A stretch of DNA of 57,332 bases from Acidobacteriota bacterium (GCA_009840635.1 VXNL01000051.1:1-57332); one strand, 5' to 3'. Positions 24,113 to 33,421 are shown, counted from the first letter of the stretch. Notes: a model not told the origin generated them from the letters alone. Numbers and translations are program-made.

Positions 24113-25240
24113 CTACGCCGCGACCGCCGTCTCCGCGGCCACCGTGGCCAGCATGTCGCTGATGATGGCGAGGCTTTCCGTGACCACCTCGGGTTCGGCG
24201 CCGAAGCCGATGCGGAGGAAGCCGTCGAGTTCGAAGTGTTGGGCCGGCACCACCAGGAGGCTGCGCTCGATCCGCAGGCGCTCGATGAGGTCCTCGGAGC
24301 GGATGGGGTGGTGGTAGCGGACCGCCGCGATCGCGCCCGCGACCGGGGGCGTGCAGCTCAGGCGTACCGGGTGGTCCTCATGGGACGCCACCCAGTCGGA
24401 CACCATTGGGAGCTGGCGGCGGATGATGCTCCGCGTGCGCTCCAGGATCGCCGGACGCTTGTCGAGGGCGATCTGGGCCAGCCGGTCGGACATCGCGCTC
24501 AGCGCCAGGCTGCTGTAGTCGCGGTGGCTCCACAGTTCGGTCGCCTTCTCCTCGGTGGTCACGGTCCAGCCGACCCGCAGGCCCGGCAGCCCGAACGCCT
24601 TCGACAGACCGGCGTTCAGGAGGATCCGGTCCGTCCGGCCCCAGAAGGTCGGGCACTCCTCGCCGCTCAGTTCGGCCCCGCGATAGACCTCGTCGGCGAG
24701 CAGCCAGGCGCCCGACCGCTCGGCGGCCGCCACGATCCGGTCCATCTCGGGCTCGGTCAGCACCGCGCCGCTCGGGTTGTTCGGATTGCAGACGAGGATC
24801 ATCTTCGTCCGGTCGCTGACCGCGGCGTCCAGCGCGTCCAGATCGGGCCGCCAGCCGTTTTCCTCGACCAGATGGAACGGGATGACCCGGGCGCCGAGCG
24901 AGCGGCAGGCCCCGATGATCTGCATGTAGTTCGGGATCATCGCGACCACCTCGTCGCCGGGCGACAGGGTGGTCAGGGCGGAGAGGAAGTTGGCCTCGGC
25001 GGTGCCGGTGGTCACGAGGATCTGATCCACGTTCGATCCCGGGTAGAGCGCCGCGATCCGCTCGCGCAGCGGGATCGTGCCGTTGCTCTGGGTGTAGCCG
25101 AGCAGGGTGTCTCCGAGATCCGCGCCGTCCGTCAGCTCGGCGAACGTCAGGGGGTGGACCCCGCTCTCCGAGATGTTCAGCCGGACGGTGTTCTCCCACC
25201 GGCAGAGGCAGCGTTCCATCACGAACGGTTCGAACTTCAT
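24113..25240 (-). CDS. Class I/II PLP aminotransferase
   Basis: The 375-aa protein is a fold-type I aminotransferase: TGTAEANF phosphate loop (about 79-85), NPNNPSGAV (about 152-160), LADEVYRG with the cofactor aspartate (about 181-188), Schiff-base Lys214 in [17 protein letters not shown], and the C-terminal arginine in FLRIGFG. It resembles aspartate/capreomycidine synthase-like group members that act on amino acids. The start is ATG 25240, preceded by a short region shared with the divergent ispG gene. The exact substrate is unknown. Confidence 0.88.
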   Translation of the reverse strand: MKFEPFVMERCLCRWENTVRLNISESGVHPLTFAELTDGADLGDTLLGYTQSNGTIPLRERIAALYPGSNVDQILVTTGTAEANFLSALTTLSPGDEVVAMIPNYMQIIGACRSLGARVIPFHLVEENGWRPDLDALDAAVSDRTKMILVCNPNNPSGAVLTEPEMDRIVAAAERSGAWLLADEVYRGAELSGEECPTFWGRTDRILLNAGLSKAFGLPGLRVGWTVTTEEKATELWSHRDYSSLALSAMSDRLAQIALDKRPAILERTRSIIRRQLPMVSDWVASHEDHPVRLSCTPPVAGAIAAVRYHHPIRSEDLIERLRIERSLLVVPAQHFELDGFLRIGFGAEPEVVTESLAIISDMLATVAAETAVAA

Positions 25241-25296
25241 GGGCGTCGGGCTCCTCGAACCGGAAATCCTACGTGTATCCGCCTAACATTCCACCC

Positions 25297-26430
25297 ATGA
25301 CGGAGCGGAATCCCACCCGCCGGGTCCGGGTCGGGGACGTCACGGTCGGCGACCACCACCCGATCGTGGTGCAGAGCATGTGCGCCACGCACACCCAGGA
25401 CGTGGAGGCGACCTCCGCCCAGGCCGAGGCGCTCCGCGAGGCCGGGGCGGGGATCGTCCGCATCGCGGTAGACAGCAGGAAGGACGTCCAGGCGCTCGGG
25501 GAAATCCGGCAGCGCACCGCCGCCAACCTCGCCGTGGACCTCCAGGAGAGCTATCGGCTCGCCGAGACCGTCGCCCCGCACGTGGACAAGATCCGCTACA
25601 ACCCGGGCCACCTCTGGCACCACGAGACCTCGCGGCCGGTCGCCGACAAGGTGAAGTACCTCGCCGGGGTCGCCGGGGAGCACGACTGCGCCATCCGCAT
25701 CGGGGTGAACTGCGGCTCGATGGACCCCGCGCACCAGGACCGCTTCCACGACGACCCGGTCGGGGCGATGGTGCAGTCCGCCGCCGAGCACTGCGAGATG
25801 CTCGACAGGCTGGGGTTCACCCGCTACGTGGTGTCCCTCAAGGACTCGGACCCCGCGAACGTGATCGAGGGGAACCGCCGCTTCGCCGGCGAGCGGCCCG
25901 ACGTGCCGCTCCACCTCGGGGTCACCGAGGCGGGGATGCCCCCCGAGGGGGTCATCAAGACCCGGATCGCCTTCGAGCAGCTCGTCAGCCGGGGCATCGG
26001 CGACACCGTCCGGGTCTCGCTCACCCTCCCGAACCCCCGGAAGCCCGAAGAGGTGACGGCGGGCCACCAGATCCTCACCGACATCGCGAACGGCCGGTTC
26101 CGCTCGGTCCCCGAGTTCCCGAAGGACAAGCTGAACATCATCTCCTGCCCCTCCTGCTCGCGGGTCGAGAACGAGAAGTTCATCGAGCTCGCCGAGGATG
26201 TCCGGGAGATGACCCGCTACGCCGAGCGCCACGCGATCACCATCGCGGTCATGGGCTGCCGGGTGAACGGCCCCGGCGAGACCGACGACGCCGACCTCGG
26301 GCTCTGGTGCGGCCCGGCGTTCGTGAACCTCAAGAAGGGTCCGGAGTCGCTCGGCGCCTACCCCTACGACCGGATCCTCGACCGGCTCAAGGTCGAGGTG
26401 GACCGGCTGATCGCGGACCGCGCGAACTAG
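25297..26430 (+). CDS. ispG: 4-hydroxy-3-methylbut-2-enyl diphosphate synthase
   Basis: The 377-aa IspG/GcpE enzyme catalyses the penultimate step of the MEP isoprenoid pathway, converting MEcPP to HMBPP with a 4Fe-4S cluster. Cluster ligands are Cys284 and Cys287 (SCPSCSR), Cys321 ([10 protein letters not shown]) and Glu328. The N-terminal TIM-barrel signature [18 protein letters not shown] is clear. The length fits the short bacterial type without the plant insertion. ATG 25297 is chosen over GTG 25273 because it starts just before the conserved domain. Its stop overlaps the convergent methyltransferase stop by four bases. Confidence 0.96.
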   Translation: MTERNPTRRVRVGDVTVGDHHPIVVQSMCATHTQDVEATSAQAEALREAGAGIVRIAVDSRKDVQALGEIRQRTAANLAVDLQESYRLAETVAPHVDKIRYNPGHLWHHETSRPVADKVKYLAGVAGEHDCAIRIGVNCGSMDPAHQDRFHDDPVGAMVQSAAEHCEMLDRLGFTRYVVSLKDSDPANVIEGNRRFAGERPDVPLHLGVTEAGMPPEGVIKTRIAFEQLVSRGIGDTVRVSLTLPNPRKPEEVTAGHQILTDIANGRFRSVPEFPKDKLNIISCPSCSRVENEKFIELAEDVREMTRYAERHAITIAVMGCRVNGPGETDDADLGLWCGPAFVNLKKGPESLGAYPYDRILDRLKVEVDRLIADRAN

Positions 26431-27338
26431 GCGTCGCGGCGGGCGACCAGGTCCTGCTGCCGGGCGGCGTAGGAGAGCTGGCCGTCCGCGAGTTGCCGGC
26501 GCCGGATCCCCATCCACCAGTCCAGTTGGTCGTCCCGGACTTCCGTCGAGGTCAGGAGTTCCTTCTCGATGAACCCGAGCACGGTCAGCAGGAAGAACTT
26601 CTCGTCGGCTACGTAGCCCTCGTCCGTCGGGTTCACCCTCCAGTCGGAGCGTCCGGTGGCGAGTTCCGAGAACCCCGACCCGGGCATGCGGACGTGGCCG
26701 AGGAGGCGTTCCCCGGCATAGGGGTCTCCGCCGCGTTCGCCCGCCATGGTCGCGTGATAGCAGTGCAGGAGCTGCCGGTCCAGCTCGTGCGGCGGTGCGA
26801 ATCGCGTCCCGCCGCTGAACGTGAGCGTGGCGTAGAAGAGACCGCGCGGAGCGAGCAGGTACCTCCCGAGGGCGGGCGCCGTCCCCGGCGGCACGAGATC
26901 CCAGAAGGACTGGGCGACCATGAGGTCGAACGACCCCTCGTCCTCCCTCGGGAATCCTTCCGGCGCCACGACTCTGCGGAGGCGAAGATCGATCACCCGC
27001 TCGCCGTCTTGGATGCGGAGGCGGTCCGGCTGGTCGCCGGCCACCGGGAATCCCAGCTCGCCGGCCAGCGAGGCGACCGCCTCCCGGTAGGCCTCGAGCA
27101 GCCCGCCGTCCCGGTCGGTCGCGGTGAACTCCACCCGCCGGAACGGGAGCAGGAGCGACATCCAGTAGCGGAACGCGCCCCCGGCGCCCCCGCCGAGTTC
27201 GAGCACCCGCAGCGGGCGGTCCGCCGGGAACTCCGCGAGCGCGCGTACGCACGCCTCCCGGACCTGCACGTTCACCGAGCGCGCATCCACCGAGCCCTTG
27301 GCCCGCAGATAGCGGAGGATGCCGCCCGAGGCGGGCAC
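26427..27338 (-). CDS. Class I SAM-dependent methyltransferase-like protein
   Basis: The 303-aa protein carries a Rossmann methyltransferase motif I ([13 protein letters not shown], residues about 44-56), an acidic motif II ([15 protein letters not shown]) and a motif IV-like [16 protein letters not shown]. The C-terminal third ([17 protein letters not shown]) is less typical. The start is GTG 27338, five bases after the stop of the bTHX gene, so the two are probably co-transcribed. The substrate is unknown. A role in small-molecule rather than rRNA methylation is likely but inferred. Confidence 0.72.
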   Translation of the reverse strand: MPASGGILRYLRAKGSVDARSVNVQVREACVRALAEFPADRPLRVLELGGGAGGAFRYWMSLLLPFRRVEFTATDRDGGLLEAYREAVASLAGELGFPVAGDQPDRLRIQDGERVIDLRLRRVVAPEGFPREDEGSFDLMVAQSFWDLVPPGTAPALGRYLLAPRGLFYATLTFSGGTRFAPPHELDRQLLHCYHATMAGERGGDPYAGERLLGHVRMPGSGFSELATGRSDWRVNPTDEGYVADEKFFLLTVLGFIEKELLTSTEVRDDQLDWWMGIRRRQLADGQLSYAARQQDLVARRDA

Positions 27339-27343
27339 GCCAA

Positions 27344-27430
27344 CTACTTCTTGCGCCGCTTCGGCCGACGCTTCCCGGTCGTGCCCTGGAAGATCTTGCC
27401 TCGCTTGGTTCGCCGATCACCTTTGCCCAT
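27344..27430 (-). CDS. 30S ribosomal protein bTHX (28 aa)
   Basis: ATG 27430 opens a 28-codon frame that reads MGKGDRRTKRGKIFQG followed by TTGKRRPKRRKK and a stop. This matches the Thx family of tiny basic 30S proteins, whose members begin MGKGDRRTRRGKIWRG and end in a basic arginine/lysine tail. Thx inserts into a cavity at the top of the 30S head and stabilises rRNA. The gene is too short for normal gene calling. It lies upstream of the methyltransferase and is divergent from pxpA. Confidence 0.88.
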   Translation of the reverse strand: MGKGDRRTKRGKIFQGTTGKRRPKRRKK

Positions 27431-27498
27431 GGCGCGGGATTGTAACGGGGCTGTACGCCGCGGCGGCGCGGACGAGCCCCTTTCCGTAGAATCGGCCC

Positions 27499-28254
27499 AT
27501 GCGCATCGACCTCAACTGTGACATGGGCGAAAGCTTCGGCAACTACGACCTCGGGTGCGACGAGGAGATCCTCGAGATCGTCACCTCGGCGAACGTGGCG
27601 TGCGGTTTCCACGCCGGCGATCCGGTGATCATGGACCGCACCGTGGGGATGGCGATGGAGAAGGGGGTCGCGGTCGGGGCGCATCCCGGCCACCACGACC
27701 TCCGGGGCTTCGGCCGCCGGCCGATCCAGGCGCCGCCGGACGAGGTCGAGGCCGACGTCCTGTACCAGGTGGGGGCGCTCGCCGCCTTCGTCCGCTCCCG
27801 GAACGGCCGGATGGTGCACGTGAAGCCGCACGGCGCGCTCTACAACCAGGCGGTCGGCGATCCGAAGCTCTCCGCGGCGCTCGCCCGCGCGGTGGCCCGG
27901 GCGGACAAGGGCCTCGTCTTCGTGGGGCTCGCCACCGCCACCACGATGCGCGCGGCGGCCGAGGCCGAGGGGCTTCGCTTCGCCGGCGAGGCGTTCGCGG
28001 ACCGGGTCTACAACCCGGACGGCACGCTCCAGTCACGGCGGATCCCGGGTTCGGTCATCCACGATCCCGAAAAGGCCGCGGCGCAGGCGGTGGCGATCGC
28101 TCAGGGAACGGTGATCGCGCATGACGGCACCGAGGTGCCGGTTGCCGCCGAGACCCTCTGTCTCCACGGCGACAATCCGGCGGCGCTCGACAACGCCCGC
28201 ACCGTCCGGCGCCGGCTCGAAGCGGCCGGGGTCGCGGTCCGCGCGCTCGGGTAG
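27499..28254 (+). CDS. pxpA: 5-oxoprolinase subunit PxpA (LamB/YcsF family)
   Basis: The 251-aa protein matches PxpA: the N-terminal IDLNCDMGESFG metal/substrate motif, SANVACGFHAGDP, GAHPGHHDLRGFGRR, and the later HVKPHGALYNQ and EAFADRVYNPDGTL. Together with PxpB and PxpC it hydrolyses 5-oxoproline to glutamate with ATP. Length is typical for the family. Downstream, 23 bp away, lies the fused pxpB-pxpC gene, so this two-gene operon encodes a full prokaryotic 5-oxoprolinase. Confidence 0.95.
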   Translation: MRIDLNCDMGESFGNYDLGCDEEILEIVTSANVACGFHAGDPVIMDRTVGMAMEKGVAVGAHPGHHDLRGFGRRPIQAPPDEVEADVLYQVGALAAFVRSRNGRMVHVKPHGALYNQAVGDPKLSAALARAVARADKGLVFVGLATATTMRAAAEAEGLRFAGEAFADRVYNPDGTLQSRRIPGSVIHDPEKAAAQAVAIAQGTVIAHDGTEVPVAAETLCLHGDNPAALDNARTVRRRLEAAGVAVRALG

Positions 28255-28277
28255 CGGGGCTTCCCGGAATCGCCCCC

Positions 28278-29927
28278 GTGCCCGGCAGCGGGGAGCCCGT
28301 CATCCGCAACGCCGGCGAAGCCGCCTTCTCCGTCGAGTTCGGCAACGAGATCTCCATCGAGCTGAACGAACGGGCCACCGCCCTCGCCGCGCTCCTCGAG
28401 CGCGAGCCCTTCGACGGCTACCGGGAATCGATTCCCACCTTCCGCTCGGTACTGGTCTTCCACGACCCGGAAGCCGATCCGGAAGCGATCCGGGCCGACG
28501 CCCTCGACCTTGCCCGCCGGGCCGGCCGGGAGCCCGCCCGGCCACCGCGCCGCATCGAGTTCCCCTGTGTCTACGACGGGGAGGATCTTCCCGACGTGGC
28601 TGCCCAGATCGGCGTGTCCGTGGAAGAGCTGATCCGGATCCACTCCGAGCGCGACTATCGGGTCTTCATCATCGGCTTCACGCCCGGCTTTCCCTATCTG
28701 GGGATGGCCGATCCCCGCCTCGACATCCCCCGGCGCTCGGTGCCCCGGGTGCGGGTCCCCGCCGGTTCGGTTTCGATGGCGCGCGCCCAGACCGGCATCT
28801 ACCCCTGGGTCACGCCGGGCGGCTGGCATCTCCTGGGGCGCATGGATCCGGCGCTCCTCTTCGACCCCGGCAAGAGCCCGCCGAGCGGCTGCCTGCCGGG
28901 CGACCAGGTGCGGTTCCTGCCGGTGGCAGAGCTTCCCGAGCCCCCCGCCGGGGAAACCGCCGCCCCGTCGCCGCCCGAGGGACCGCCCGTCATCGAGGTC
29001 GAGCGCGGCGGACTCCTCACGACCGTCCAGGACCTCGGGCGTCCCGGCTACCAGCGCTACGGAGTCCCCTGGTCGGGGGCCGCCGACCCGGCGTCGCTCC
29101 TCTTCGCCAACCGGGCGGTCGGGAACCCGGACGGCGCCGCGGGGCTCGAATGCACCCTGATGGGCCCGGTGCTCCGGTTCCGCCGTCCGGTGCTGACCGC
29201 TCTCGGGGGCGCCGACCACCGGGCGGTCCTGCACCTCCCGGGCGCCGGCCGCTGGCCGGTCCCGGTGGGGACCTCCTTCCTCGCGCCGGCGGGGAGCGTC
29301 CTCCGGTTCGCCGGGCCGCCGGACGGGATGCGGACCTACATCGCCCTTGCCGGCGGAATCGACGTCCCGGAGGTGCTCGGTTCGCGGGCGACCTATCTGA
29401 CCGCGGAACTCGGGGGTTTCGAGGGCCGCGCGCTCCGTTCGGGCGACCGCCTCCACGTCGGCGCCACGCCTGAGGGAGCCCGTGAAAACCAGTTTGAGCC
29501 GGACGCCCGCCGTTGCTCCACCGCCGGGCCGCTGCGCCTGAGGATCAGCCTCGGCCCGCAAGAGTTCGCCTTCACCGAGGAGTGCGTGGAGCGCCTCCCG
29601 GATCTGCGCTTCACGGTCTCGAACGACTCGAACCGGATGGGCGTCCGGCTCGACGGCCCCATCCTCGAACACCGCGAGGGGATGAAGGAGATCGTCTCGG
29701 ACGCGAACCCGCACGGCACGATCCAGGTACCGCCCGGCGGCCACCCAATCGTCATGGGCGCCGACCAGGGGATCACGGGTGGCTATCCCAAGATCGGTAC
29801 CGTGGTGGCCCCGGACCTCGCCCGCCTCGCCCAGGCGCTCCCGGGCGCCGAGGTGGGCCTCGACGTCGTGCCGCTGGAGGAGGCGCGGGAGATCACGCTC
29901 GCCGACCTGGCGCGGCGCCGGGTCTGA
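28278..29927 (+). CDS. Fused 5-oxoprolinase subunits PxpB-PxpC
   Basis: The 549-aa protein joins two domains usually encoded separately. Residues about 1-220 are the PxpB/KipI (AHS1) domain with FIIGFTPGFPYLGMADPRL and TGIYPWVTPGGWHLLGR. Residues about 230-545 are the PxpC/KipA (AHS2) domain with IEVERGGLLTTVQDLGRPGYQ, YIALAGGID, SNDSNRMGVRLDG and PIVMGADQGITGGYPKIG. A proline-rich linker joins them near residues 212-230. The start is GTG 28278. Fusion of B and C is known in other lineages. It works with PxpA just upstream. Confidence 0.93.
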   Translation: MPGSGEPVIRNAGEAAFSVEFGNEISIELNERATALAALLEREPFDGYRESIPTFRSVLVFHDPEADPEAIRADALDLARRAGREPARPPRRIEFPCVYDGEDLPDVAAQIGVSVEELIRIHSERDYRVFIIGFTPGFPYLGMADPRLDIPRRSVPRVRVPAGSVSMARAQTGIYPWVTPGGWHLLGRMDPALLFDPGKSPPSGCLPGDQVRFLPVAELPEPPAGETAAPSPPEGPPVIEVERGGLLTTVQDLGRPGYQRYGVPWSGAADPASLLFANRAVGNPDGAAGLECTLMGPVLRFRRPVLTALGGADHRAVLHLPGAGRWPVPVGTSFLAPAGSVLRFAGPPDGMRTYIALAGGIDVPEVLGSRATYLTAELGGFEGRALRSGDRLHVGATPEGARENQFEPDARRCSTAGPLRLRISLGPQEFAFTEECVERLPDLRFTVSNDSNRMGVRLDGPILEHREGMKEIVSDANPHGTIQVPPGGHPIVMGADQGITGGYPKIGTVVAPDLARLAQALPGAEVGLDVVPLEEAREITLADLARRRV

Positions 29928-29942
29928 GACCGCCTCGTTCGC

Positions 29943-31097
29943 TCAGAGGTCGTCCAGCAGCCGCCCGAGGGATACGGCCCGGACCCCGGCCGCGAGCGGG
30001 AACGTCTCGGAGCCGGCGTGGATCACGTCCAGGCGTGACAGGTCCAGGTCGCTCATGGCCGAGCGCATCGAGCGCGTGAGCCGGGGCGCGGTCGTGCGCT
30101 TGATCTCGAAGCCGCGCAGCCGCCCGCCCTGCTGAACCAGCAGGTCCAGCTCGGCGCCCGTGTGCGTCCGCCAGAAGTAGCTGGAACCAGGCGCGGCGTT
30201 GAGCGCCCGGAGTACGCACTCGATGACGAAGCCCTCCCACGACGCGCCGACCTTGGGATGGCGCTCCAGTTCGCGGGTTGTCCGGATGTCGAGCAGGCGG
30301 TGGAGAAGGCCGGAATCGCGCACGTAGACCTTGGGCGTCCTGACCTGGCGTTTCTTCAGGTTGGCGCTCCACGGTTTCAGGCTGCGAACCATGAAGACGG
30401 ATTCGAGCGCTTCCAGATAGCGCCGGACCACGTGGTGGGAGACACCGAACGCCCGGGCCAGCTCCGAGCCGTTCCAGACCTGGCCGTGGTAGTGCGCCAG
30501 CATCGTCCAGAACCGCTCCATCGTGGCCCCCGGGATGGAAATGCCGAGCGCCGCAAGGTCCCGCGCGAGAAAGGTATGGACGAAGTCGTCACGCCAGCGG
30601 AAGCTGGAGGTCCCGCTGCGCGCCGCGAACGACCGGGGAAACCCGCCGCGGACCCACAGGCGGTCGGCGTCCGCCGGTCCGACTTCGGACAGGTCGAAGC
30701 CGGAGAGCTCGTGGTGCGCCACGCGGCCCGCCAGGGTCTCGGAACTCTGCTGGAGCAGGGCGGGGGAGGCGCTTCCGAGCAGCAGGAATCGGGCGGGAGT
30801 TCGCGGCCGGTCGGCGAGCACCCGCAGCGCGGGGAAGAGATTCGGGCGTCTTTGGACTTCGTCCAGGACAACGAGCCCCCTGAGCGGTTCGAGCGCCAGG
30901 AATGGGTCAGCGAGTCTCGCCAGATCGCGGTCGTCCTCAAGATCGAAGCGATGTGCTCCGCGGGACCACGATTTGGCGATCTCCTTAGCGAGCGTCGTCT
31001 TTCCGACCTGCCGGGCGCCGAGCAGAAGCACCGCCGGGCTCTCGCGGAGGAGACGGGCCACGGCCCTGCCATGCGTCTTGCGGGGGATCACAAGCAC
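29943..31097 (-). CDS. AAA_14/DUF4143 ATPase, second copy
   Basis: The 384-aa protein has Walker A LLLGARQVGKTTLA (residues about 23-36), Walker B LRGLVVLDEVQRRPNL (about 73-88) and sensor LLLGSASP. The C-terminal DUF4143 nuclease-like domain shows HTGAELDLLVQQGG and LRGFEIKRTTAP, a PD-(D/E)XK-like D...ExK arrangement. It shares the family but little close sequence with the 7155-8372 protein. The start is GTG 31097 or GTG 31091; a TATGAT -10-like hexamer at 31105-31100 would put transcription almost at the second GTG, suggesting a leaderless mRNA. A strong AT-rich dyad lies upstream. Confidence 0.88.
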   Translation of the reverse strand: MLVIPRKTHGRAVARLLRESPAVLLLGARQVGKTTLAKEIAKSWSRGAHRFDLEDDRDLARLADPFLALEPLRGLVVLDEVQRRPNLFPALRVLADRPRTPARFLLLGSASPALLQQSSETLAGRVAHHELSGFDLSEVGPADADRLWVRGGFPRSFAARSGTSSFRWRDDFVHTFLARDLAALGISIPGATMERFWTMLAHYHGQVWNGSELARAFGVSHHVVRRYLEALESVFMVRSLKPWSANLKKRQVRTPKVYVRDSGLLHRLLDIRTTRELERHPKVGASWEGFVIECVLRALNAAPGSSYFWRTHTGAELDLLVQQGGRLRGFEIKRTTAPRLTRSMRSAMSDLDLSRLDVIHAGSETFPLAAGVRAVSLGRLLDDL

Positions 31098-31109
31098 ACA
31101 TCATAGCAT

Positions 31110-31140
31110 TGAAAATTGGACGCGTCATGTCCAATTTTCA
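31110..31140. promoter_or_regulatory. 11-bp perfect inverted repeat, operator-like
   Basis: TGAAAATTGGA (31110-31120) and TCCAATTTTCA (31130-31140) are perfect arms separated by nine bases. The dyad starts 13 bp upstream of the ATPase gene and 18 bp after the arsC stop. It is markedly AT-rich in GC-rich DNA. It overlaps the expected -35 region of the ATPase promoter, which favours an operator; it could also terminate arsC. Confidence 0.6.
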
Positions 31141-31158
31141 CGCCTATGCGACTGACCC

Positions 31159-31611
31159 TCAGACGTTCTGCGCCGGGCCGAGCGCGGGCGAGACCCCGAA
31201 CAGCTCTCCGAGTTTTTCCGTAAGCAAGTCGCGGGTCTCCCGGAAGCGCTTGAGCATTTCCTCCTCGCCCCAGGCTTCCGCCGGGTCCGGGAGCGGCCAG
31301 TGGAGGCGCCGGACGCTGCCGGGCACCACCGGGCAGACCTCCTCGGCGCAGAGGGTGACCACCAGGTCGGCGCGCTCGATATGGATCTCGTCGATCCCCT
31401 TCGAGCGGGCCCGGCTGATGTCGATGCCGATTTCGTCCAGTACCCGGATCGCCATCGGGTGGACCCGCCAGGGGCTCGATCCGGCGCTCAGCACCATCGT
31501 GCCCGGCGGCGCGATCCGGCGGGCGACCGCCTCGGCGAGCTGACTGCGGGCCGAGTTGGCGACGCAGAGGAACACGACGGTCCGGGGGACGCTCGGGTCG
31601 CGGTTGGCCAC
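31159..31611 (-). CDS. arsC: Low-molecular-weight phosphatase-type arsenate reductase
   Basis: The 150-aa protein has the CX5R phosphate-binding loop Cys16-VANSA-Arg22 within VVFLCVANSARSQ and relay cysteines Cys88 and Cys93 in TLCAEEVCP, followed by the general acid region PLPDPAEAWG. That pattern fits thioredoxin-coupled ArsC, or the related ArsC-like phosphatases. The relay spacing (five) is shorter than in Staphylococcus ArsC (seven). No ArsR or efflux gene is adjacent. It is divergent from the tesA-like gene. Confidence 0.82.
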   Translation of the reverse strand: MANRDPSVPRTVVFLCVANSARSQLAEAVARRIAPPGTMVLSAGSSPWRVHPMAIRVLDEIGIDISRARSKGIDEIHIERADLVVTLCAEEVCPVVPGSVRRLHWPLPDPAEAWGEEEMLKRFRETRDLLTEKLGELFGVSPALGPAQNV

Positions 31612-31794
31612 GGTCGGCGCGGATTCTACGGACCTCGCCGGAACCGCCCGGGAACCGGCGGGACTCGACGCCCCGGGAGGGGGCCGTCAAGGGCTATCCT
31701 TCGCGCCTTTGCGGGGTCTTTCCACGGCCCTGCCGGCATCTCCATTCGACCGGTGATTCCGGCAGCGGAAACGCCCCGCGCCGCCCCTTCCCCG

Positions 31795-32523
31795 ATGTTC
31801 CGACGAGCGCTCTCTCCTGCCGTCCTGGCCGCCGGACTGGTGCTCGGTCTCGCCGGCTGCGGCGAACCCGACGTCCGGGAGCAGCTCGTTCGCGCGCCGG
31901 AGACGGCCCCGCCGCCGGCCGCCGCTCGCGTGGAAGACGACCCCCGTCCCACGCTGGTCGCCTTCGGGGACAGCCTGACCGCCGGCTACGGCATCGACCT
32001 CGACGAGGCTTGGCCGGCGCGCCTGCAGGAACGCCTCGACGCCGAGGGGTTCTGGTACCGCGTCGTGAACGCCGGGGTGTCGGGAGAGACGACCTCGGGC
32101 GGGCTGCGGCGCCTCCCCTTCGTGCTCGACCGGAACCCGAACGCCGAACTCGTGGTCATCGCGCTCGGCGGGAACGACGGGCTGCGCGGCGTTCCCGTGG
32201 ACGTGATGATGGACAACCTCGAGGCCATGATCCGGGAGGCGGAAGGACGTGGCCTCAGAGTGCTGCTCGCCGGGGTCCCCGCGCCCCCCGAACTCGGCCG
32301 CGACTACGAAGATGGTTTCGCCGATACGTTCCGGGAGGTGGCCGGAGCCACCGGTGTGCCCCTGCTGCCGAGCCTGCTCGAAGGGGTGGCCGGCGTCGCC
32401 GAGCTGAACCAGCGCGACGGGATCCACCCCACCGCCGAGGGGGCGCTCCGGCTGGCCGACAACGCCTTCGCCGCCCTGAAGCCCCTGCTCGGGGAACCTC
32501 CGGCGGCCGCCGCCGTTCCCTGA
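31795..32523 (+). CDS. GDSL/SGNH esterase, TesA-like lipoprotein
   Basis: The 242-aa protein has a lipoprotein signal (VLAAGLVLGLAGC, lipobox Cys22), a short linker, and an SGNH hydrolase domain: block I VAFGDSLTAGYGID with nucleophile Ser60, block III VIALGGNDGLRG, and block V DGIHPTAEG with the Asp-His pair. This is the thioesterase I/arylesterase (TesA) type. The following ABC ATPase and permease reproduce the tesA-ybbA-ybbP order of Escherichia coli. The frame is open farther upstream, but ATG 31795 gives the signal peptide. Confidence 0.9.
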   Translation: MFRRALSPAVLAAGLVLGLAGCGEPDVREQLVRAPETAPPPAAARVEDDPRPTLVAFGDSLTAGYGIDLDEAWPARLQERLDAEGFWYRVVNAGVSGETTSGGLRRLPFVLDRNPNAELVVIALGGNDGLRGVPVDVMMDNLEAMIREAEGRGLRVLLAGVPAPPELGRDYEDGFADTFREVAGATGVPLLPSLLEGVAGVAELNQRDGIHPTAEGALRLADNAFAALKPLLGEPPAAAAVP

Positions 32524-32531
32524 GGGAAGCG

Positions 32532-33239
32532 ATGATCCAGGCGACCGGCCTCGAGAAGACGGTCAGGAGCGGCGACCGCGACCTCACCATCCTCAGCGGA
32601 CTCGACCTGTCGGTTCCCGCGGGCGAGATCGTCTGCGTCCGGGGACCCTCCGGGTGCGGAAAGTCCACTCTGCTCGGACTGCTCGCCGGACTCGACCACC
32701 CGACCGCGGGCACCGTGGAGGTGGCCGGCACCGACCTCACCGGCCTCGACGAGGAGAGCCTCGCGCAGTTCCGGTCGAAGAACATCGGCTTCGTCTTCCA
32801 GTCCTTCCACCTGCTGCCCAACCTGACGGCGCTCGAGAACGTGGCGGTGCCGCTCGAGATCGCGGGGGCCGGCGATGCCGTGGAGCGGGCGCGCGAGCTG
32901 CTCGATTCCTTCGGCATCGGCGAACGCGCCCACCACCTGCCGTCCCAGATGTCCGGCGGCGAGCAGCAGCGGGTGGCCATCGCCCGGGCGGTCTCGAACG
33001 AGCCGCGGGTGGTGTTCGCCGACGAGCCCACCGGCAACCTCGACGAGGACACGGGTGTGCGGATCGCGGAGTTGCTGGTCGGGATTCGCGGCCGCACCGG
33101 GGCCACCGTGCTGGTCGCGACCCATGACACGGAACTCGCGGAGCGCGCCGACCGCCGGCTGCTGCTGCGGGGCGGACGGCTCCACGACGACACGCCCACC
33201 GTGGAACTCGCCCCCGAACCGGCCTTGACGGCCGTCTAG
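32532..33239 (+). CDS. ABC transporter ATPase, YbbA/LolD-like
   Basis: The 235-aa ATPase has Walker A GPSGCGKST (residues 38-46), Q-loop FVFQSFHLLPNLTALENV, signature MSGGEQQR and Walker B VVFADEPTGNLDE, all typical of the MacB/LolD/YbbA group that pairs with FtsX-like permeases. It begins 8 bp after the tesA-like stop. Its own stop TAG lies in the left arm of a long inverted repeat. The partner permease starts 182 bp downstream. Substrate is unknown; E. coli YbbA-YbbP is implicated in lipid or membrane-product handling. Confidence 0.92.
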   Translation: MIQATGLEKTVRSGDRDLTILSGLDLSVPAGEIVCVRGPSGCGKSTLLGLLAGLDHPTAGTVEVAGTDLTGLDEESLAQFRSKNIGFVFQSFHLLPNLTALENVAVPLEIAGAGDAVERARELLDSFGIGERAHHLPSQMSGGEQQRVAIARAVSNEPRVVFADEPTGNLDEDTGVRIAELLVGIRGRTGATVLVATHDTELAERADRRLLLRGGRLHDDTPTVELAPEPALTAV

Positions 33240-33412
33240 GAGCCTCTCCCGGTAGTCTCGTGGCATTCGACGGCCGATGCATCCCGGCTGAACCGCTTCG
33301 CTCTGCGTTGCGCTTCAGTCGAAAGAGCGCTGCTATTCCTCCTTCGCGCGCCTTGTCAGCCGGGCGCCTCAACCGTCTCGGTGCTCACGACACCACCGGG
33401 AGAGGCTCCTAG
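33236..33412. repeat. 177-bp palindromic element with 18-bp perfect terminal inverted repeats
   Basis: CTAGGAGCCTCTCCCGGT (33236-33253) is the exact reverse complement of ACCGGGAGAGGCTCCTAG (33395-33412). Imperfect pairing continues inward (TCTCGTG against CACGACA). An inner pair, CCCGGCTGA (about 33286-33294) and TCAGCCGGG (about 33356-33364), is also perfect. The centre has no plausible ORF. The left end contains the stop codon of the ATPase gene and the right end stops 9 bp before the permease ATG. It looks like a MITE-type insertion or a structured operon spacer. Confidence 0.8.
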
Positions 33413-33421
33413 GAACGCCGA

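Noticed and set aside
26427..27338. DNA methylase partner for the DpnI-like nuclease
   Set aside because: It is over 20 kb away, lacks DPPY/NPPY motifs and looks like a small-molecule methyltransferase.
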